This document shows, piece by piece, positions 9,342 through 16,793 of a stretch of 64,000 nucleotides of DNA. The notes below the pieces were generated by a model. That model was not told the origin of the DNA. It made no database searches and saw only the letters and a list, made by a program, of their open reading frames with translations. Made by a program: the position numbers and the translations under genes. Origin of the DNA: an uncultured Latescibacterota bacterium (GTDB taxonomy: Bacteria > Latescibacterota > UBA2968); NCBI GenBank assembly GCA_951812755.1, contig OX638329.1:5481563-5545562 (forward strand), written 5' to 3'. Numbering within the stretch: position 1 is the stretch's first letter; the number at the start of each line of letters is the position of its first letter.

Positions 9342-9833
9342 CTACGGATCGTCTCGCTTCCTGATCAACCGGGCAGGTGTACCTCCAACCACCGAATACG
9401 GTTCCACATCGCGCGTCACAACTGCGCCCGCACCCACAATACTGTGCGCGCCAATACGCACCCCGCCAATAACCACGGCATTGGCTCCAAACCACACATC
9501 ATCTTCTACGACAATCTCCCGCTTTTGCACCCTTTGTTGCACCATCGGATTATCGATTCGATCGTACCCGTGGCCCACGCTCGCAAAAACCACATGTGCC
9601 GCCACCGCCACATAATTGCCAATAGTCAAAGGCCCGTACAACACGCTATACGGCGCAAAATGAGTATGACTGCCAATATCGACCCACGCACCACAGGGAT
9701 TCACAAACACCCCATTGTGAAACGCCACATCATCCCCAATACGCACCAATTCTGGATGCCGAATATCGACCAGCGGATCAAAGTGAACCGACTCGCCAAT
9801 CGCCTTAAATGCCGACCTGTCTATCTCTAACAT
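9342..9833 (-). CDS. Hexapeptide-repeat acyltransferase (LbetaH fold, WcaF/LacA-like)
   Basis: A 163-residue left-handed beta-helix acyltransferase. Repeating [LIV]-G-x4 turns run through it (IGDDVAFHNGVFV, IGSHTHFAPYSVLYG, IGNYVAVAAHVVF, VEDDVWFGANAVVIGGVRIG), closed by GAGAVVTRDVEPYSVVGGTPARLI, the signature end of LacA/WcaF-type O-acetyltransferases. The trimeric enzyme would move an acetyl group from acetyl-CoA to a sugar. The start at 9833 follows GAGG by 8 bases; the longer frame would overlap the sulfatase. It follows the sulfatase gene after 10 bases and is probably cotranscribed with it. Confidence 0.88.
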   Translation of the reverse strand: MLEIDRSAFKAIGESVHFDPLVDIRHPELVRIGDDVAFHNGVFVNPCGAWVDIGSHTHFAPYSVLYGPLTIGNYVAVAAHVVFASVGHGYDRIDNPMVQQRVQKREIVVEDDVWFGANAVVIGGVRIGAHSIVGAGAVVTRDVEPYSVVGGTPARLIRKRDDP

Positions 9834-9843
9834 AAGAACATCC

Positions 9844-11277
9844 TCAAAGCGTCCCATGAGCCAAATGCTCATCCAGAGCGGCACTCAGCCGCTGAAAGAC
9901 CTGGGGAAATTCGGCGGCGACATCGTCCCTCTCATTGCGCTGCAGATCGAACAGCAACTGGGGACGCTCGCGCTGAAGGCGCTCCGTCTCATTGAGCGGC
10001 ACATGCATCGGTTCGAAGACATCGCCCCCGACACGCTTTGCCGGATCATAGCCGCGAACCAGTTTGAAACGCCCATCGAAAACCATGCGCCAGGCACTCA
10101 GGCCGGAAAATACCAGGTCTCGATGCCTGCGTGCGCGGGTGCCGAGATAATCGACAAGAGAACAGCTGTCGAGATCGTCACCGGGTGTCAAGCCGCCCCA
10201 CTCGAGGAAACTGGCGGTCAGGTCGAGAGTCGTCATCGGAGCGTCGTCGCGTCCCGAAGCCCTCACGCCCGGCCCAGCGATCACCAGCGGAACCCCCACC
10301 GAGGCCTGCAGGGGTGACAACTTCTGCCACTGGTCGTAATCGCCGAGCATCTCGCCATGGTCGCTGGTGAAAACAATGACAGTGTCGTCGAGATCGCCCC
10401 GCGCGCGCACTCGCGCGACGAGACGCCCGAGGCAAGAATCGAGATGTTCGACAGTAGCAGCCCAGTTGCGGCGCACCTCCTGGTGCGTGTCGGGCGCGAT
10501 ATCCTCGGTGTTGAACAGAGGAGGAGGAAACTCGACGGACGGCTCGCGGTACCATCGGTGCATCGACTCGGTGATATCCCATGGATGATGGGGATTCTGC
10601 AGATTCACCTCCAAATACCACGGCCTGTCGTCGGGCGCCCGATCCAGAAGGGTGAGCGCATTGTTGGTGATCCAGGTATCGAAGTACGCATCGTCGGGAA
10701 GTGTCGTCGGGAAAGTAGCCGTCCACACGCCCTCCCGGCTTCGGCGCGCGTAATCGGCAATGTGCTCCTCTGCCAGACCGCGCGCGTGCAAAAACGCCAT
10801 GTACGCATCCTGAGGCACCATCTCGTTATTGCGCATCAAAATGGTCGCCTGGTTCAGCCCAGCATTGAAAATGGCGTCGGAAAATCCCCATGCCTCCATG
10901 CCCTGGCACCCATCCACACCACAGTGGAACCTGGGCGGATTCCCCGATTGATTATTGCCCACGTGGTGTTTGCCAGCCCCCATAACGTGGTATCCGGCCT
11001 CGTCGCGCAGGCGCAGGTGGTACTTGAACATATTATCGGGAGCATAAGTGCTATTGCCCCACACGCGCGTGCGATCATATTCCTGCCCGGCCACCAGGCA
11101 GGCGCGTGACGGGGCGCAAACGGGCGACGGGCAAATTGCGTTGGCAAGCCAGGTGCCGCGCCTGGCGAGTTGCCGCAGATGCGGCGTGCGCACCGGAATG
11201 TCGGGGTTCATCTCGACCCACTCTGGCCGCTGCTGATCAGTCTGGACAAAAAGTATGTTAGGCCGTTTATCCGGCAT
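9844..11277 (-). CDS. Type I sulfatase (CxPSR)
   Basis: A 477-residue sulfatase. Metal ligands are at FVQTDQQRPEW near the N-terminus and VFTSDHGEMLGDYDQWQK near residue 305; the formylglycine motif is CAPSRACLVAG at residues 54-58. The C-terminal region (SAWRMVFDGRFKLVRGYDP) is the usual subdomain. No signal peptide is evident. By eye, its codons end in G/C more often than those of its neighbours, which hints at separate acquisition. It is followed at 10 bases by the hexapeptide acyltransferase. The 113 bases upstream, to the antitoxin-like genes, contain only a 29-codon ORF that I do not trust. Confidence 0.95.
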   Translation of the reverse strand: MPDKRPNILFVQTDQQRPEWVEMNPDIPVRTPHLRQLARRGTWLANAICPSPVCAPSRACLVAGQEYDRTRVWGNSTYAPDNMFKYHLRLRDEAGYHVMGAGKHHVGNNQSGNPPRFHCGVDGCQGMEAWGFSDAIFNAGLNQATILMRNNEMVPQDAYMAFLHARGLAEEHIADYARRSREGVWTATFPTTLPDDAYFDTWITNNALTLLDRAPDDRPWYLEVNLQNPHHPWDITESMHRWYREPSVEFPPPLFNTEDIAPDTHQEVRRNWAATVEHLDSCLGRLVARVRARGDLDDTVIVFTSDHGEMLGDYDQWQKLSPLQASVGVPLVIAGPGVRASGRDDAPMTTLDLTASFLEWGGLTPGDDLDSCSLVDYLGTRARRHRDLVFSGLSAWRMVFDGRFKLVRGYDPAKRVGGDVFEPMHVPLNETERLQRERPQLLFDLQRNERDDVAAEFPQVFQRLSAALDEHLAHGTL

Positions 11278-11390
11278 GCGTATTCACCCTTGCAGGATGG
11301 TATGGCCCAATTCGTCCAACAAGGCCAATGTCGGTTTTTGCGAGTCATCCCATTCGAGATGTGAAGTTGCCATTATGCATTCAATCTGAT

Positions 11391-11630
11391 TCAAATATCT
11401 ACTGTAAGAACTTTGCCCACTTCGCGTAGAGGCGTTTCACCTGCTTTCAACTTTTGTGTCACCTCTTCCAAATACTGCATTGTTTGCCGGTCATAATACC
11501 GTTCACCACACGTCCCGCAAACCGGTACATGGATCGGCACATAGACAATATCTAAACCGACTTTTACCTCTTCCTTGACATCCTTAGAGCAAATATCATC
11601 GCTGTGACATACGATACATTCAAGCGGCAT
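11391..11630 (-). CDS. YgiT/MqsA-type zinc-finger protein
   Basis: A 79-residue protein with two CxxC knuckles: CIVCHSDD at residues 5-12 and VPVCGTCGERYYD near 40-52, followed by the helix YLEEVTQKLKAGE and the short PLREVGKVLTV end. This is the N-terminal zinc-binding domain of MqsA/YgiT antitoxins without the XRE DNA-binding domain. It overlaps the upstream YgiT-type gene by 11 bases and is the last of five small antitoxin-like genes. No MqsR or DUF4258 toxin is next to it, so any partner would be in trans. Confidence 0.8.
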   Translation of the reverse strand: MPLECIVCHSDDICSKDVKEEVKVGLDIVYVPIHVPVCGTCGERYYDRQTMQYLEEVTQKLKAGETPLREVGKVLTVDI

Positions 11631-11841
11631 ACTCAATGACCTCCAACTTCGATGCCGTATCAACAGCTTCAAGAATTGTTTCGACGCGTTCCATAACAAA
11701 ATCATCCAACAAAAATTCACGACACTGGCTGCATTGATGGATGGGCAAGTCTTCGACAATCACAATTTTTTTATTCGTCACCTTAAAAGGCAAATTTGTC
11801 ACAACAGACTCCAATTTAGCACCACAAACATGACATTTCAT
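11620..11841 (-). CDS. YgiT-type zinc-finger protein (second copy)
   Basis: A 73-residue protein with CHVCGAKL at the start and HQCSQCREFLLDD in the middle, giving four cysteines for one zinc, then a helix (VMERVETILEAVD) and a short tail. It belongs to the same YgiT-type zinc-finger family as the next gene but is clearly diverged from it. Its ATG overlaps the TGA of the upstream HicB-like gene (ATGA), and its end overlaps the next start, so translation of the group is probably coupled. Proteins of this type are usually antitoxins to small RNases. Confidence 0.8.
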   Translation of the reverse strand: MKCHVCGAKLESVVTNLPFKVTNKKIVIVEDLPIHQCSQCREFLLDDFVMERVETILEAVDTASKLEVIEYAA

Positions 11842-12011
11842 AACACTTCTCTACCAAACGTCTCGATATGAAATCGAATGGCAGATTTTATATCCGCCAA
11901 AGCCTCTTCATAAGTACCCCCCTGCCCAACGACGACCCCTTTCAATCCGAGCGGATACCCCACATAACCATCGGCATATCTTTCAACGACAATTCTAAAA
12001 TTTCTCACCAT
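11838..12011 (-). CDS. HicB-like small protein, 57 aa
   Basis: This short gene encodes MVRNFRIVVERYADGYVGYP and continues LGLKGVVVGQGGTYEEALAD to IKSAIRFHIETFGREVL. The beta-beta pattern with GYVGYPLGLKGVVVGQG, then EEALADIKSAI, is the HicB/UPF0150 antitoxin fold, which normally binds the HicA toxin. It starts after GAGGAAGAT, a good ribosome binding site, and overlaps the YgiT-type gene by 4 bases. No HicA (a double-stranded-RNA-binding-like protein of about 60 residues) is encoded next to it on either strand. Confidence 0.75.
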   Translation of the reverse strand: MVRNFRIVVERYADGYVGYPLGLKGVVVGQGGTYEEALADIKSAIRFHIETFGREVL

Positions 12012-12019
12012 ATCTTCCT

Positions 12020-12187
12020 CTATATTCCCAATTCAGCACGCACCTCTAAGCACTCTTTGATCGCTTCCAGCACATTCTTCTCAGCTTCTTCCTCAGTCTT
12101 ACCCTGGCTCACACACCCTGGAATTGACGGACATTCCGCGATATATACACCATCCTCATCTGTATAAATTGTGATCGTGAATTTCAT
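12020..12187 (-). CDS. HicB-family antitoxin-like protein, 55 aa
   Basis: A second HicB-type gene, 8 bases upstream of the first. It reads MKFTITIYTDEDGVYIAECP, then SIPGCVSQGKTEEEAEKNVL and EAIKECLEVRAELGI. PSIPGCVSQGKTEEEAEKN is the family hallmark. As in the neighbour, there is no C-terminal DNA-binding domain and no HicA partner. Stand-alone HicB-like proteins of this size are common in cyanobacteria and uncultured lineages and may not all be antitoxins. Probably cotranscribed with the DUF433 gene upstream. Confidence 0.82.
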   Translation of the reverse strand: MKFTITIYTDEDGVYIAECPSIPGCVSQGKTEEEAEKNVLEAIKECLEVRAELGI

Positions 12188-12196
12188 CTGAGTCTC

Positions 12197-12391
12197 CTAT
12201 CTCTGTATCGTTGCAGCATATTCCAAAACCCCATTCACGTCTTCAACTGTTAATACTGGATACGCCTCTACAATTTCTCGATGTGACATATTGTACGCGA
12301 GCAAGCCTAAAATATGCTCAACACTTAATCGCGTACCTTCAACAACTGGTTTACCACCCAGAATACCTGGATCTGAAATAATGCGTTTCAT
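12197..12391 (-). CDS. DUF433 domain protein (antitoxin-like)
   Basis: A 64-residue protein, MKRIISDPGILGGKPVVEGT, then RLSVEHILGLLAYNMSHREI. The GGKPVVEGTR motif with the following helix-turn-helix (VEHILGLLAYNMSHREIVEAYP, LTVEDVNGVLEYA) is diagnostic of DUF433, usually the antitoxin partner of DUF5615 PIN-like toxins. Here the downstream gene is HicB-like rather than DUF5615, so the module is missing its usual toxin. It is the first of the small-gene run and lies 13 bases after the stop of the PLP enzyme gene, so it may belong to that transcript. Confidence 0.85.
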   Translation of the reverse strand: MKRIISDPGILGGKPVVEGTRLSVEHILGLLAYNMSHREIVEAYPVLTVEDVNGVLEYAATIQR

Positions 12392-12404
12392 GTTTTATCT
12401 CCTA

Positions 12405-13496
12405 TCAAGCCCCCTTTAACACCTCCCGCAATCGCCTTGCAACAATCACATCCTCCCCTTGCTCCATCATATAGGACATCACTTCCACCCCATTTTCATG
12501 GGTGAACATCTCAATGCGCGGATCGCCATCTGACAACTGCTGCTGGACCTCCTCTGGCGCAATCGGTAAAACTGTGCGATCCCAGTGGACCTCCAGAATC
12601 GGCGCCACATTAGACCGCCCGGGATCTCGCACCCGCGTCGTCACCGACGGCAAATCCGCAACCGCACTGCCAATCACCTGCAACCACTGCTCCCACTCTG
12701 CCCACTCGGCATCGTGATCGCGCTGCACCCACTTCTCCACCGCCGCCAGCAACCCCATCACCTCCTCCTTGCCCGCCTTCATCGCCCGCCCCAGCGAATG
12801 ATGCGGCGCGCCATTGACAAACGCCGCCTGCAAAATATCCTTTCGCCCCAGCACCAACCCCGACGACTGGGGACCCCGCAAACACTTGCCCCCGCTATAA
12901 GCCACAACATCTGCACCCGCTTGCAAATACGCATTGGGCACATCTGGCCGCTCTGCCGCGGCATCCACAAATACCGGCACACCCTTGCGATGACAAATCG
13001 CCACCACATCTTCAAGCGGAATATCGCTATGATCCGTTTGATCCCCAAAAAACGCAAACATCGCCGTGCGATCATCAATCGCTAAAGAAAGCGCGTCGTG
13101 ATCTTCCACCTCCACCATCTCCACGCCCACCGCCCGAATCGCATGCGTATAAATATGCAAATGCCCCGGCTGATACAACACCCGATTCTTCATCCCCGTT
13201 GTATCGGGCAATTGCACGATCTTATCCGGATCATCACCCGCCACACACGCCGACGTCACCTGCGTCAGTGCCGCGGCGCATCCATTTGTCACCAGCCCCC
13301 ACTCGCATTGCATCAACTCGGCAATACGCGCCCCCACCGCATCCATCAACTCATCCAAATGCACATACGCCTTCGCCGCTTCCATCATCGCCTCGCGCAC
13401 CTCGGGCAACATCAGCGAACCGCTAATAATCGTATATGTCCCGCGACAGTTAATCAACGGCCGCACGCCGATTGAACGATAGGTAGGAATAGCCAT
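12405..13496 (-). CDS. SelA-fold PLP-dependent enzyme (aminotransferase class V-like)
   Basis: A 363-residue PLP enzyme. IGVRPLINCRGTYTIISGSL at the N-terminus, EWGLVTNGCAAALTQVTSAC for cofactor phosphate binding, FVDAAAERP for the Asp that contacts the pyridine ring and YSGGKCLRGPQSSG for the Schiff-base Lys place it in the SelA/D-glucosaminate-6-phosphate ammonia-lyase group. It lacks the N-terminal domain of true SelA (about 460 residues), so I do not call it selenocysteine synthase, although the window holds two likely selenoproteins. The ATG at 13496 follows GGAG by 8 bases. It lies 14 bases after the Nramp-like transporter gene and is probably cotranscribed with it. Likely a lyase or racemase on an amino sugar or amino acid. 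Confidence 0.8.
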   Translation of the reverse strand: MAIPTYRSIGVRPLINCRGTYTIISGSLMLPEVREAMMEAAKAYVHLDELMDAVGARIAELMQCEWGLVTNGCAAALTQVTSACVAGDDPDKIVQLPDTTGMKNRVLYQPGHLHIYTHAIRAVGVEMVEVEDHDALSLAIDDRTAMFAFFGDQTDHSDIPLEDVVAICHRKGVPVFVDAAAERPDVPNAYLQAGADVVAYSGGKCLRGPQSSGLVLGRKDILQAAFVNGAPHHSLGRAMKAGKEEVMGLLAAVEKWVQRDHDAEWAEWEQWLQVIGSAVADLPSVTTRVRDPGRSNVAPILEVHWDRTVLPIAPEEVQQQLSDGDPRIEMFTHENGVEVMSYMMEQGEDVIVARRLREVLKGA

Positions 13497-13510
13497 AATC
13501 GCTCTCCACA

Positions 13511-14920
13511 TCATGCGAAATAGCGCGTGTATAAAATATAAATAGCCAGACCAATCATCAGGAGAAAACAGAACCACAACAACAGATCGGTCTTCAAAGA
13601 CGGTTTCAGACGCTGGTCGAGATGTCTATAGCGCAAATACAACGTCCCCCCGGCAATCAGAGGAAACTTAATTGCCCCAAACAAATGCCCCATAGTCAGC
13701 ATCCAAACCGGATTTTGAAAAAAGAAATACGCCAGAGAAGTCACCAGAGGAGACACCACCGCCCAAATGCGCAAAATCCGAATCCGCGTTTTATAATCAT
13801 TGCGCTCAATCAAACCCATCACAGACATCCCATCCGCAAAAATGCGCACACCACCACCCAGACCGGATATCGCCGTTGAATAAAGCACAAAAAAAGCACC
13901 CACCATAAACAACCAGAACGCCCATTCGCCAAGCGTCTGCGTGTACATATTGGACAGCACTGGAATCGTCTCCAATCCATCGGGTTGTTTATTCAGCCGA
14001 TACAACACCCCCGCGCCCAGCATATAAAATGGAATCGTCGCACAGGTCAGCAAGCCCAGTGTCAAAAGCACATCGGTTTGCATCACCCGGATCCATCCCC
14101 TCGCGCGCTGAACCCAGGCATCGGACTGATCTGCCGGTCCCGAAAAACGCGCATAGCCCTTTTCCACACACCAATACGTATAGGCCATCTGTTCGCCCGA
14201 CCCCACCCCGGTCCCCCCATACATCGCCAGCGCGGCCAACAATGCAAAAGCAGGAAAACCAAACGTCAGCCCACCGCGTACCTCTTCCCAGGTAATCGCA
14301 TATTCGGTCAACTGCAGCAAAATAGCACAAGCGACCGTGATAAAAGTAAAAATGACCACCAGAACCGTCATCAACCTTTCGAGAAACCGATACGTCCCGG
14401 TCAGAATAATCACAGACGCCGTACCAGCCAGAATAACCGTCCACCATTCCGAGCCAAGAGAAGGCAGAGCCATGTGAATCGCCTGACCAGCACCCCCGTA
14501 AATACCACCGCTGATCAACTGCCCGGGAATAATCCAGAGCAACCAAAAATAGATATACCACGACACCTTCCGCCCGTTAAACGCGGGCAGTTTTCCCGGC
14601 AATCGGTTAAAAGCGTGCAAAAAGGGTTCGCCAGAAGCAACCGAAAAACGCGACAGTTCCGCCTGCACAATATTCTTGCTCCAGCAACTCACCAGCACAA
14701 ACCAGAGCATTGAAAATCCCACAATAGAACCCAAGTTCGTCGTCAAAATAATCTCACCAGAACCCACCACAGACCCCACCAGGATCAACCCCGGACCGAG
14801 AAACTTCAGCGTACCGCGAAGCCCTTGTGGGGGTTCCTGAACCGCCCGTGGATCCAGCGCGTAGAGATCTGGATTTTCATCTTCTCCCGATGGTTGCACA
14901 GTTTTGGATTCTTCCGGCAT
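13511..14920 (-). CDS. Nramp-like (NRMT) transporter
   Basis: A 469-residue inner-membrane protein with about 11 hydrophobic helices. The first helix reads GPGLILVGSVVGSGEIILTTNLGS: GSGE stands where classical Nramp manganese/iron transporters have DPGN, and no MPH motif is visible in helix 6. The family is right but the metal site is changed, as in Nramp-related proteins that move Mg or Al, or in divergent members of unknown substrate. I use the ATG at 14920, preceded by GGGAGGG. A strongly structured leader ending in a terminator-like hairpin lies directly upstream, so expression is probably controlled by attenuation. The PLP enzyme gene follows. Confidence 0.8.
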   Translation of the reverse strand: MPEESKTVQPSGEDENPDLYALDPRAVQEPPQGLRGTLKFLGPGLILVGSVVGSGEIILTTNLGSIVGFSMLWFVLVSCWSKNIVQAELSRFSVASGEPFLHAFNRLPGKLPAFNGRKVSWYIYFWLLWIIPGQLISGGIYGGAGQAIHMALPSLGSEWWTVILAGTASVIILTGTYRFLERLMTVLVVIFTFITVACAILLQLTEYAITWEEVRGGLTFGFPAFALLAALAMYGGTGVGSGEQMAYTYWCVEKGYARFSGPADQSDAWVQRARGWIRVMQTDVLLTLGLLTCATIPFYMLGAGVLYRLNKQPDGLETIPVLSNMYTQTLGEWAFWLFMVGAFFVLYSTAISGLGGGVRIFADGMSVMGLIERNDYKTRIRILRIWAVVSPLVTSLAYFFFQNPVWMLTMGHLFGAIKFPLIAGGTLYLRYRHLDQRLKPSLKTDLLLWFCFLLMIGLAIYILYTRYFA

Positions 14921-14933
14921 ATACCCTCCCTGT

Positions 14934-15030
14934 AAAAACAAAAAGCCACCCGGTATGCACAGCGCATTTTCAGGCAGTCCCAGACCATTGGCACTACTGA
15001 CCTTGTGCTGCGCATGCGACTCGCGGGTGG
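14934..15030 (-). promoter_or_regulatory. Structured leader with terminator-like stem, candidate riboswitch/attenuator
   Basis: Between infA and the Nramp-like gene the minus-strand RNA can fold into a stacked structure. CCACCCG (15030-15024) pairs with CGGGTGG (14952-14946), inside it ATGCGCAGC pairs with GCTGTGCAT (one G-U), and an apical arm pairs GGTCAGT with ACTGCC around a bulge. The outer stem is followed at once by a T tract (CTTTTTGTTTTT), then the GGGAGGG ribosome binding site of the transporter. It could be the infA terminator, but its size, layering and position suggest a ligand- or metal-sensing leader. I could not match it to a known class by eye. Confidence 0.55.
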
Positions 15031-15055
15031 TTATTTATGTGCCGATTTTGAGTAT

Positions 15056-15361
15056 CTAACGGCGGCGACGCGACCTGCGTCCACCGCGACCGGGGCGCCG
15101 ACCTCCGCCTCCTTGCGTACTCGGAGGAGGTGGACCACCTGTTCCAGAATCTCGAAATGTAATGCGCCCCCGGTTCAGATCATAAGGTGAGGTCTCAATC
15201 GTGACCGTATCGCCCACAACAATGCGAATATTAAAACGGCGCATTTTGCCGGACGTATAACCGAGAATCTGATGTCCCCCCTCAATCTCAACCTTGTATT
15301 GCCCATCGGGCAATATATCGACAATCGTTCCTTCCAGTACAACTTTTTCTTCTTTTGCCAT
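15056..15361 (-). CDS. infA: Translation initiation factor IF-1 with Arg/Gly-rich tail
   Basis: A 101-residue protein. Residues 1-70 are a clear IF-1 OB fold: MAKEEKVVLEGTIVDILPDG, YKVEIEGGHQILGYTSGKMR, then VGDTVTIETSPYDLNRGRITFR. IF-1 normally ends here at about 72 residues. This one continues for about 30 residues of Gly/Pro and then Arg/Gly (GGGGRRPGRGGRRSRRRR), a basic low-complexity tail that could bind rRNA or mRNA. The start follows a perfect GGAGG. No ribosomal-protein genes are near, so it is outside the usual infA-rpmJ context. In many bacteria a second IF-1 copy exists; that cannot be judged here. Confidence 0.9.
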   Translation of the reverse strand: MAKEEKVVLEGTIVDILPDGQYKVEIEGGHQILGYTSGKMRRFNIRIVVGDTVTIETSPYDLNRGRITFRDSGTGGPPPPSTQGGGGRRPGRGGRRSRRRR

Positions 15362-15534
15362 AAAACCTCCGACTATGGGATGGATAAACCGACCACTATC
15401 CCTTTTACACAAACTGGGATGCACGCGGGCCGACAAATAAAGCCTGAACTTCAGTAAGATATAAGAGAAAATTTATGTCCACAAGTATTTTTGACACGCG
15501 ACCAATTTCCAAATTTTACACCCGATCGCACAAC

Positions 15535-16719
15535 TCAAAAAATGCGATAATTCAGGGCAAAAAGAAGGCTTTGTCTAAATGGCGACCCTTCTTCTTTGGA
15601 AATTTGCTCAATAGCCGTCAAACTAATTTTATTTTCGACAAAAAATGTGAAACTGATATTTGAAATATGTCTAAACCTCGCATCTTGATCGCGTTTTTTG
15701 TTGATGTGCAGTGTATTGGAGGACACAAAGGCAATTCTATTGGTAATTTCGTAGATAAAATCGACATTCTGCCGGATATTATACTCTCGCCTGAAATAGT
15801 CCCTCTTGAATGGGGTATCCAATTTGAAATCCGTGTTGACCTGCATTCGCCAACTGATAGGTCGGGAATACCGCATATTAATGGCTAAAGCTGGAGGAGG
15901 CCGTTCTATGTCTTTATCCCTGGTCTGTAATTGATACTGAACCCCCGCATTGATATCCCAACCAAAAAACCGGTCGCTGATCTGCTCCTGTGTGAGTACC
16001 TCGCGCATACGCAAGATGCCAATAGGACCAATATTGCCACCCCCGGTCACAAGACCGGTTTTGTCAATTTCGCTGCTCATATCTTCATACCAATAGCTCA
16101 CATAGGTACGGCTACCGTAGATATTGCGGTACTCAGCTTCTTTTTCGATAATTTGCCCAAGCGTGATCATCGTGTCTTTGGGCAGAAAATCGCTAATAAC
16201 GCCTTCTTCGAACAAAAAGTCTTCGATACGCACGGCTTTGCGCAGAGCGGTAGCATTGATAAATCGGCCATAACCAAGACCTATAATGACATCACTCTGC
16301 GGACGATCAAAGCCCTTACGCATCAAAGCGTCGGGACTGACAAAATAGAAAAACTTATTGGTTTCCCGAAAATACTTTTGAACCTGTATATCGAGATTCA
16401 TATCGTAAGTACCAGTGCGCTCAGAATCTTCAAATGAAAATTGGCGAAAATACGATGCCGAAGTGAGCGCATCAATAAAATACGCAAAGGGCAGGGAAGT
16501 GTAGAATTTTTTATACACAAGGCCGATTTCGCCCTGTTCGTGTACAACTTCTTTGCCCTCGGTCGTCAAATTAAAACTCAACAAATCAATGCGTAGATTA
16601 TCCACCCGGCTCACCGGCACTTTGTAGTCGGTGACCGAAACATTTTGCGCCTCTGCCGATGCTGTAAGTGCTGCAAGCATACAGCAGACAAGTGCCTTTA
16701 ATAGATATTGTGCATCCAT
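15535..16719 (-). CDS. Predicted outer-membrane beta-barrel protein
   Basis: A 394-residue exported protein. The start at 16719 (MDAQYLLKALVCCMLAALTA) follows GGAGGCTGCTC and gives a signal peptide cleaved after SAEA. The rest alternates polar and aromatic residues in amphipathic strands and ends in a terminal Phe (FALNYRIF), the C-terminal signal recognised by the BAM complex. No enzymatic motif is seen and I do not recognise the family. It lies downstream of the DUF3047 gene, with 74 bases between them, and is likely cotranscribed. A porin or surface structural role is inferred. About 170 bases to IF-1 carry no feature I can support. Confidence 0.7.
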   Translation of the reverse strand: MDAQYLLKALVCCMLAALTASAEAQNVSVTDYKVPVSRVDNLRIDLLSFNLTTEGKEVVHEQGEIGLVYKKFYTSLPFAYFIDALTSASYFRQFSFEDSERTGTYDMNLDIQVQKYFRETNKFFYFVSPDALMRKGFDRPQSDVIIGLGYGRFINATALRKAVRIEDFLFEEGVISDFLPKDTMITLGQIIEKEAEYRNIYGSRTYVSYWYEDMSSEIDKTGLVTGGGNIGPIGILRMREVLTQEQISDRFFGWDINAGVQYQLQTRDKDIERPPPALAINMRYSRPISWRMQVNTDFKLDTPFKRDYFRREYNIRQNVDFIYEITNRIAFVSSNTLHINKKRDQDARFRHISNISFTFFVENKISLTAIEQISKEEGSPFRQSLLFALNYRIF

Positions 16720-16793
16720 GAGCAGCCTCCGCGATAAGCTATTTGTCAGTCCAGCAGGTCGTTCCCAAGAAGAACGAACCTGATATCCGCTCT

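Noticed and set aside
11284-11373. 29-codon minus-strand ORF just upstream of the sulfatase
   Set aside because: No ribosome binding site or recognisable family; may be a remnant, but support is too weak to annotate.
12405-13496. Calling the PLP enzyme selenocysteine synthase SelA
   Set aside because: About 100 residues too short and without the N-terminal tRNA-binding domain; it fits the ammonia-lyase-like branch better.
14934-15030. Possible tRNA-Sec (selC), given the selenoprotein candidates
   Set aside because: No CTTCAAA-like anticodon loop with TCA and no T-loop GTTCGA; the fold is a long stacked stem with a terminator tail.
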